Shown here piece after piece: positions 60,422-64,000 of a stretch of 64,000 nucleotides of DNA. Position 1 is the first letter of the stretch; each line of letters begins with the position of its first letter. The notes beneath the pieces are model-generated. The model saw nothing but the letters and a program-made list of their open reading frames with translations, searched no databases and was not told the origin of the DNA. This DNA comes from Clostridioides sp. ES-S-0054-01 (GTDB lineage Bacteria > Bacillota > Clostridia > Peptostreptococcales > Peptostreptococcaceae). Position numbers and translations under genes: made by a program. The stretch spans positions 1,829,001-1,893,000 of the forward strand of contig CP067346.1 of NCBI GenBank assembly GCA_021561035.1, in the 5' to 3' direction.

Positions 60422-60466
60422 ATGAAAAACAAAGAACTATTGTAGAAAGTAACTATACTAGTGGTA

Positions 60467-60497
60467 GGCAAAAGTACTGAGTGCTTTTGCCCTTTTT
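60467..60497 (+). terminator. Terminator of the methyltransferase gene
   Basis: GGCAAAAG at 60467-60474 pairs with CTTTTGCC at 60484-60491, then CTTTTTG. Confidence 0.75.
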
Positions 60498-60509
60498 GTC
60501 AATTTAGAA

Positions 60510-61001
60510 TTATACTTCAACGTAATATATTTCATTTCCATTTTGTTCTATAAGCTTTTTCATATCTTCAAACTTTAAAAATACAGTAGCAGTATTATCA
60601 TTGGGATGTATACCTATTTTATCCATTTTTAATAAATCTTTATCAAATACAACTTTTACAACAGCCTCGGTATCATTTAATATACCAAAAGGAGTCACAG
60701 CTCCTTTAGTAAGTTTCAAGTATTTTTGAAGTCTTTCTTCTGATGCAAAACTAAGAGGTTTACTATCAATTTGTTGACGAATATCTTTTAAATCTGCTTT
60801 TTTGTCTTTACCTAATACAACTAAAAAATGTTCTTTTCCCTTAGCATCACGAAGAAATAAATTTTTTACAACGAATTCCATATGTAATGTTTTTAATTTT
60901 TCCATTTCTTCAATCGTATAAACTGGTGGATGATTTACAGTTTCATAGGATATATCTAATTCATCTAATTTTTTATATACTTCCTGCTGTTGATTGTTCA
61001 T
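60510..61001 (-). CDS. Prolyl-tRNA editing protein, ProX/YbaK type
   Basis: 163 residues of the YbaK/ProX aminoacyl-tRNA deacylase fold (HPPVYTIEEMEKL, KNLFLRDAKGKEHFLVVLGK, SFASEERLQKYL, GAVTPFGIL). Such stand-alone domains hydrolyse mischarged Ala-tRNA-Pro or similar. In this organism group a related protein, PrdX, sits in the proline reductase cluster; here the gene stands alone. TAGGAGG precedes the ATG. Confidence 0.87.
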   Translation of the reverse strand: MNNQQQEVYKKLDELDISYETVNHPPVYTIEEMEKLKTLHMEFVVKNLFLRDAKGKEHFLVVLGKDKKADLKDIRQQIDSKPLSFASEERLQKYLKLTKGAVTPFGILNDTEAVVKVVFDKDLLKMDKIGIHPNDNTATVFLKFEDMKKLIEQNGNEIYYVEV

Positions 61002-61348
61002 ATTATCCTCCTATTAAAAATTTGTATTATATATAAATAATATTATCACAGAATACTTTAAAAGAAAACGCTTTATGTAATATAAACAGTAGATTATCTT
61101 TTTATAAAAAATCAAGAATACTTAATATAACTTAAAAAACTAAACAATTTCTAAAAATAACTTGAAAATAGAACCTTATTTGCCATTTATAAATTATATA
61201 AAAAGAGATTATATAAAGCCATATATGAAAAAACTATATTATACTATCTTTTCTTTTTGGAATAAACTATACTTTAAATATAGATATTTAATTTTAATAA
61301 ATTTTACAGTATTAACAGTAAATTATCTTAGAAAGGAATGTGCTTTAT
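61002..61348. other. Intergenic region between editing protein and PBECR gene
   Basis: About 350 bp, divergent promoters expected at both ends. A frame of 73 codons at 61162-61383 lacks a binding site and has a composition of random AT-rich sequence, so it is not called. No hairpin of note. Confidence 0.4.
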
Positions 61349-61732
61349 ATGTCTACAGACAAAGTTGTTGGAATCATAGATGAAGAAACGGCAGAACTCG
61401 CAGGAATTGAATATACTGGTAAAATTTATGCTTCTTCTGGTGTTATAAAACATATAAAGAAAAAACATAGATGTCAATTGAGTAAGGATATTGTTAGGGA
61501 TATAATAGATACTATAAAAATGGTACTAAAGTCCCCTGAATATATAGGAAGTCATCCTAAAAAACCTAGAAAAAGCGTGGAGTTTATAAAAAAAATTGAT
61601 GATTATATTTTAGTGGCTACAGAATTAGATACAAAAAAAGGCTATTTATATGTCTCTTCACTGTATGCTATAAAAGAAGCAAAGTTAGAAAGTAGAATAA
61701 ACAGTGGAAGAGTAAAACAATATTATGGTTAA
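61349..61732 (+). CDS. PBECR-type (phage Barnase-EndoU-ColicinE5/D-RelE-like) nuclease-fold protein
   Basis: 127 residues. The layout IKHIKKKHRCQLSKD, then IIDTIKMVLKSPEYIG and a final GYLYVSSLYAIKEAKLESR resembles the PBECR3 domain, seen in phage and toxin-like proteins with an RNase fold; HIKKKH would be the catalytic His region. Whether it is active is unknown, and no antitoxin gene is evident beside it. Two starts are possible: ATG 61349 and GTG 61340; AAAGG lies three bases before the GTG and twelve before the ATG. Confidence 0.6.
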   Translation: MSTDKVVGIIDEETAELAGIEYTGKIYASSGVIKHIKKKHRCQLSKDIVRDIIDTIKMVLKSPEYIGSHPKKPRKSVEFIKKIDDYILVATELDTKKGYLYVSSLYAIKEAKLESRINSGRVKQYYG

Positions 61733-61759
61733 CATAATATTATTAAATTTTCAAAAGTA

Positions 61760-61788
61760 TTGAAAAATATTATCATATAAGTTATAAT
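61760..61788 (+). promoter_or_regulatory. Promoter of the structured RNA
   Basis: TTGAAA at 61760-61765, a 17-bp spacer and TATAAT at 61783-61788; predicted start near 61795. Confidence 0.7.
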
Positions 61789-61794
61789 ATAAAT

Positions 61795-61945
61795 ATACAT
61801 GTAAATATTTATTAGTTAGATTTGAGGTTGGAAAAGGCACCCAATACGCTACTATGGAGTAGTTAATAGAGATGCAGGATACGCCGCCCTGCCAGGTCTA
61901 ATTAAATTAAAAAGAGAGGATTAATTCCTCTCTTATTGTTTTTTG
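61795..61945 (+). ncRNA. Structured non-coding RNA of unrecognised class
   Basis: A compact GC-richer block in AT-rich surroundings. A closing helix P1 pairs 61812-61824 with 61893-61905 (TTAGATTTG with CAGGTCTAA and four more pairs). Inside are three hairpins: TTGG/CCAA (61828-61831, 61841-61844) with loop AAAAGGCAC, CTACT/AGTAG (61849-61853, 61858-61862) with loop ATGG, and GCAGG/CCTGC (61874-61878, 61888-61892) with loop ATACGCCGC. GGC in the first loop can pair with GCC in the third loop, giving a loop-loop contact. A 9-bp terminator (AAGAGAGGA with TCCTCTCTT, 61912-61934) with a T-rich tail ends it. A promoter precedes it. It does not match purine, SAM, TPP, c-di-GMP, ZTP, preQ1, fluoride or SRP RNA patterns I know. 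It may be a riboswitch 300 bp ahead of the YtxH gene or an independent sRNA. Confidence 0.65.
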
Positions 61946-62240
61946 AAACACTAATTTAATTTATACAGAAAGATTGAAGTATATTTATACTAAAAAAGTT
62001 TTTAGTCATCCATGCTTATTTAATCAAATAAGATATTTAATTTATCATCTATATCTGATAAATATTATATTTAATAAAATAAAAATATATAGAAAATCCT
62101 TATAAAATTTTAGATTGTAGCAGATAGGGAGCAATTAAAAGAATTTTTATTGATTTTTAAAAATTTAGTTAGAAACTATATCATTATGGTAAAAAATGTA
62201 TTATAATGTTTAAAAATATTATAATAAGGAGCGATTAAAT
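61946..62240. other. AT-rich intergenic region before the YtxH gene
   Basis: No gene or strong hairpin. It may hold the YtxH promoter or be its untranslated leader downstream of the structured RNA's terminator. Confidence 0.35.
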
Positions 62241-62624
62241 ATGAGTTTATCAAAGAAAATAGAGGATAAAAGAAAAGCTAAACAAAGAGCTGAAAAAGTT
62301 AAAAAAGCTAAAATTGCTACAGCTGGTGTGGTATTAGGAGCTGTTACTGGTGCAGTGAGTGGAGTACTGTTGGCTCCAAAATCGGGAAAAGAGACAAGAG
62401 AAGATATAAAAGATGCTTCACAACAAATTGCTGAAAAAATAAATATGAAAACTGTGGATGTAAAAGGTAAGGTATCTGAGAAGCTAGAAGATAGAAAAGG
62501 AAACTTTATAGAATCAAAGAAAAAAATAAAAAAATATATAGATAATAAAAAGAGTATTGAAAATTCTAATGAGGAAGATAAAATAATGGATATTGTTGAA
62601 CCAGTTAGTGTTACTGAGGAATAA
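62241..62624 (+). CDS. YtxH domain protein
   Basis: 127 residues. A very basic N-terminus, a glycine/alanine-rich hydrophobic segment (about 25-47) with GAVSGVLLAPKSGKETREDI, the YtxH signature, and a charged helical tail likely to form a coiled coil. Often general-stress induced, of unknown function. AAGGAGCG precedes the ATG. The DUF948-like gene starts two bases after its stop. Confidence 0.85.
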   Translation: MSLSKKIEDKRKAKQRAEKVKKAKIATAGVVLGAVTGAVSGVLLAPKSGKETREDIKDASQQIAEKINMKTVDVKGKVSEKLEDRKGNFIESKKKIKKYIDNKKSIENSNEEDKIMDIVEPVSVTEE

Positions 62625-62625
62625 T

Positions 62626-62976
62626 ATGAACAATACAATAACAATTAACATAAGTATAATATATGTATTATTAGCTATACTTGGGTGTATTGCTTTAGTT
62701 TATTTAATTATTGTACTTTCTAAACTACATAAGATTTTAAATAATGTTGGGACTATGTTAAGTGAAAATACTCAAAATATAAATGCAACTTTAAATAATC
62801 TTCCTAGTGTTGTAGAAAATTTTGGAGAAGTAGGGGAAAACATGAAAGACGTAACAGAAGTGGTTACTGAGGTTACAGCAGATTTTCTTGTTACTAAAGA
62901 CAGTGTTAAATCAAATATGGATGTTATAGTTGATATATTGACTATAATTAAAAATATTTTTCTAGATAAAAAATAA
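62626..62976 (+). CDS. DUF948-like membrane protein
   Basis: 116 residues. One N-terminal membrane helix (about 9-30) and a long amphipathic helix with heptad-like Asn/Val/Leu spacing (LNNVGTMLSENTQNINATLN, and on), as in DUF948 proteins that pair with YtxH in Bacilli and Clostridia. The reading frame extends upstream to 62593, but ATG 62626 has GAGGAAT at good distance. Same operon as YtxH; the pairing itself supports the assignment. Confidence 0.75.
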   Translation: MNNTITINISIIYVLLAILGCIALVYLIIVLSKLHKILNNVGTMLSENTQNINATLNNLPSVVENFGEVGENMKDVTEVVTEVTADFLVTKDSVKSNMDVIVDILTIIKNIFLDKK

Positions 62977-63013
62977 TATGTTTAATATAAAAGAAGTCTA
63001 GAAGATATAATTT

Positions 63014-63050
63014 AAACGACCTTAAAATAGTATTTATAAGGTCGTTTTTT
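63014..63050 (+). terminator. Terminator of the YtxH-DUF948 operon
   Basis: AAACGACCTTA at 63014-63024 pairs with TAAGGTCGTTT at 63037-63047, then three more T. Confidence 0.88.
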
Positions 63051-63076
63051 ATTAGTTTAATTTGATATTATGTGTT

Positions 63077-63535
63077 TTAATTATTGGTAATATTCCTCTT
63101 TATCATTTGAACATATATATCTATGCTTGTTGTTTCAATTACATCCATAAGAACATCTTTACATTCAAGCTCAAAATCTTCCATTCCTTCTAAATAGTCA
63201 TCATCTTCATCAAAAAAGATATAAGAATTATATAACCATTCTTCAAATTTTTCTTCAAGTACATCCCAATACGAATTCCAAAATAATCCACAACCTGACA
63301 TATAAGATGCTCTACTTTCATTTATATAAATCTCGTTTAGGAGCTTTTGTAATTTACTGCTATAAAGTAAATCTGCTTTTCCACTGCTTGATATTAATTC
63401 ATTTAAATCTTCTATTGACATTAATTCAACTTTACCACTTTTATCATAAGGAGTATAATTTTCATCAACCCATTTATATGGTTTGTTTTCTCTGCATACT
63501 GTTGCTATTAGCTCTACAACTTTTGTTCTTATCAT
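63077..63535 (-). CDS. Hypothetical acidic protein, 152 aa
   Basis: I do not recognise a family. The C-terminal third is strongly acidic (FFDEDDDYLEGMEDFELECK). The middle contains YMSGCGLFWNSYWDVLEEKF with several aromatic residues. No membrane helix or signal. It lies just downstream of the endolysin gene on the same strand, about 50 bases away, and may belong to the same phage-derived unit; that is inference. AGGACAAAG is a weak site before the ATG. Confidence 0.6.
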   Translation of the reverse strand: MIRTKVVELIATVCRENKPYKWVDENYTPYDKSGKVELMSIEDLNELISSSGKADLLYSSKLQKLLNEIYINESRASYMSGCGLFWNSYWDVLEEKFEEWLYNSYIFFDEDDDYLEGMEDFELECKDVLMDVIETTSIDIYVQMIKRNITNN

Positions 63536-63583
63536 TTTTTCTTTGTCCTAACTTATTGATTTTTTTATAAGATAATCATAATT

Positions 63584-64000
63584 TTATAATTTATCTATTT
63601 GTTTTAATGCTAATTTAACAGTTTCATATCTATCAGCACCATTTATTACGACATCACCTTTTACAAGTTTATTAGCTTCCCCACCTACAACATAAACCTT
63701 TTTACCTAAACCTTGCTTATAGCTAGATGCTTCAACTATTAAAGAATCCTTTAATTGCCAGTGTAAAATTTGAGCAGTCACTTTGTCAACATCGCCTGCA
63801 TAAACGATTACATTTTCGTACATTTTATTTCCACCTCCTCCTTGAGAATTTGATATAGATTTGTTTAATATACCTTCTGCTATCAATTTAGCGACTTTAT
63901 CTTTATTGTTAACATAATAATCTGTATCTGCTTTACTATCTACAAAACATACTTCTATTAATATTGCTGGTGCAATGGTATGATTAAGCCAATAAAGACC
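63584..64000 (-). CDS. N-acetylmuramoyl-L-alanine amidase endolysin, 3' part (5' end outside window)
   Basis: The frame is open to the window edge and ends at 63584, giving 138 visible residues. HTIAPAILIEVCFVDSKADT is the end of an Amidase_3 catalytic domain, with the conserved Glu. After a glycine linker (SQGGGGNK) comes a C-terminal domain starting MYENVIVYAGDVDK and containing KKVYVVGGEANKLVKGDVVI and GADRYETV. This domain resembles the cell-wall-binding domain of the C. difficile phage endolysin CD27L. It cleaves the amide bond between muramic acid and the stem peptide. An internal binding site allows separate production of the binding domain. Confidence 0.88.
   Translation of the reverse strand, partial: GLYWLNHTIAPAILIEVCFVDSKADTDYYVNNKDKVAKLIAEGILNKSISNSQGGGGNKMYENVIVYAGDVDKVTAQILHWQLKDSLIVEASSYKQGLGKKVYVVGGEANKLVKGDVVINGADRYETVKLALKQIDKL
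63821..63843 (-). promoter_or_regulatory. Internal ribosome binding site and start within the endolysin gene
   Basis: On the minus strand AAGGAGGAGGTGG is followed by seven bases and an in-frame ATG at 63823-63821. It encodes the 79-residue cell-wall-binding domain alone (63584-63823). The glycine linker is encoded by the binding site itself. Secondary translation products of this kind are described for the CTP1L and CD27L endolysins, where the free domain associates with full-length enzyme. Confidence 0.75.

Noticed and set aside
61162-61383. 73-codon frame upstream of the PBECR-like gene
   Set aside because: No binding site, Lys/Tyr/Ile-rich composition typical of untranslated AT-rich DNA, and it overlaps the better-supported gene.
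61812-61905. Assignment of the structured RNA to a purine, ZTP, c-di-GMP, fluoride or SRP class
   Set aside because: The junction count and conserved bases of these classes do not match; the resemblance to ZTP in the word CCGCC is too short to rely on.
61349-64000. A prophage covering the end of the window
   Set aside because: A PBECR-like gene and an endolysin are phage-like, but the YtxH/DUF948 operon between them is chromosomal in type and no structural or replication genes are visible.

Overview
The window is AT-rich DNA with dense, mostly operonic genes, strong AGGAGG-type ribosome binding sites, frequent TTG and GTG starts, and long AT hairpin terminators. It reads as a low-GC Firmicute of the Peptostreptococcaceae. 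A cell-wall-binding repeat 2 (CWB2) remnant, a CD27L-like endolysin and the chorismate operon layout point to Clostridioides difficile or a very close relative. That species call is inference from family content, not from a search. No rRNA, tRNA, CRISPR array or intact insertion sequence was seen.

Layout. 1-5 kb: the 3' part of argG, a BtrH-like protein behind a MerR-type promoter, a DUF421/DUF4363 membrane pair, a DnaQ-type exonuclease with a small partner, and the remains of a threonine dehydrogenase-like epimerase gene. 5.5-10 kb: a C_GCAxxG_C_C protein, then a siroheme sulfite/nitrite reductase-like protein with a CoA-disulfide-reductase/rhodanese flavoprotein, divergent from a LysR regulator. 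10-14 kb: two TerD proteins, a YitT protein, a metallo-beta-lactamase-fold hydrolase and a broken CWB2 gene. 14-19.5 kb: a sucrose regulon (LacI regulator, a 36-bp palindromic operator, PTS IIBC, sucrose-6-phosphate hydrolase, fructokinase), followed by a decarboxylase remnant. 19.6-26.7 kb: small regulators (BlaI, LytTR), DUF proteins, a phosphatase, a flavoprotein and the cmk-plsC-ispH cluster. 26.7-34.3 kb: a metal transporter with a Fur-like box, adenine deaminase, a peroxide-defence pair (bcp, yaaA) and a Ca2+-type P-ATPase. 34.3-36.8 kb: a SAM riboswitch controlling metY-metA. 36.9-41.6 kb: a possible small RNA, a MarR regulator with an FtsH paralogue, a shortened KdpD-like protein and CorA.

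41.7-50 kb is the aromatic amino acid operon aroF-aroB-aroA-aroC-pheA-aroE-aroK-tyrA. Its 5' leader encodes a 51-residue peptide in which 18 residues are Phe, Tyr or Trp, followed by a strong intrinsic terminator. This is the architecture of ribosome-mediated attenuation, in a phylum where T-boxes usually do this job, and it is the most interesting regulatory element in the window.

50-56.6 kb: a c-di-GMP phosphodiesterase next to a multi-PAS diguanylate cyclase, then a YdcF protein. 57.7-64 kb: a cupin, an orphan substrate-binding lipoprotein, a methyltransferase, a ProX-type editing protein and a PBECR-type nuclease-like protein. A compact, GC-richer structured RNA with its own promoter and terminator (about 61795-61945) matches no class I could recall. 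The window ends with a YtxH/DUF948 pair, an acidic hypothetical protein and the 3' part of an endolysin gene carrying an internal ribosome binding site for its cell-wall-binding domain.
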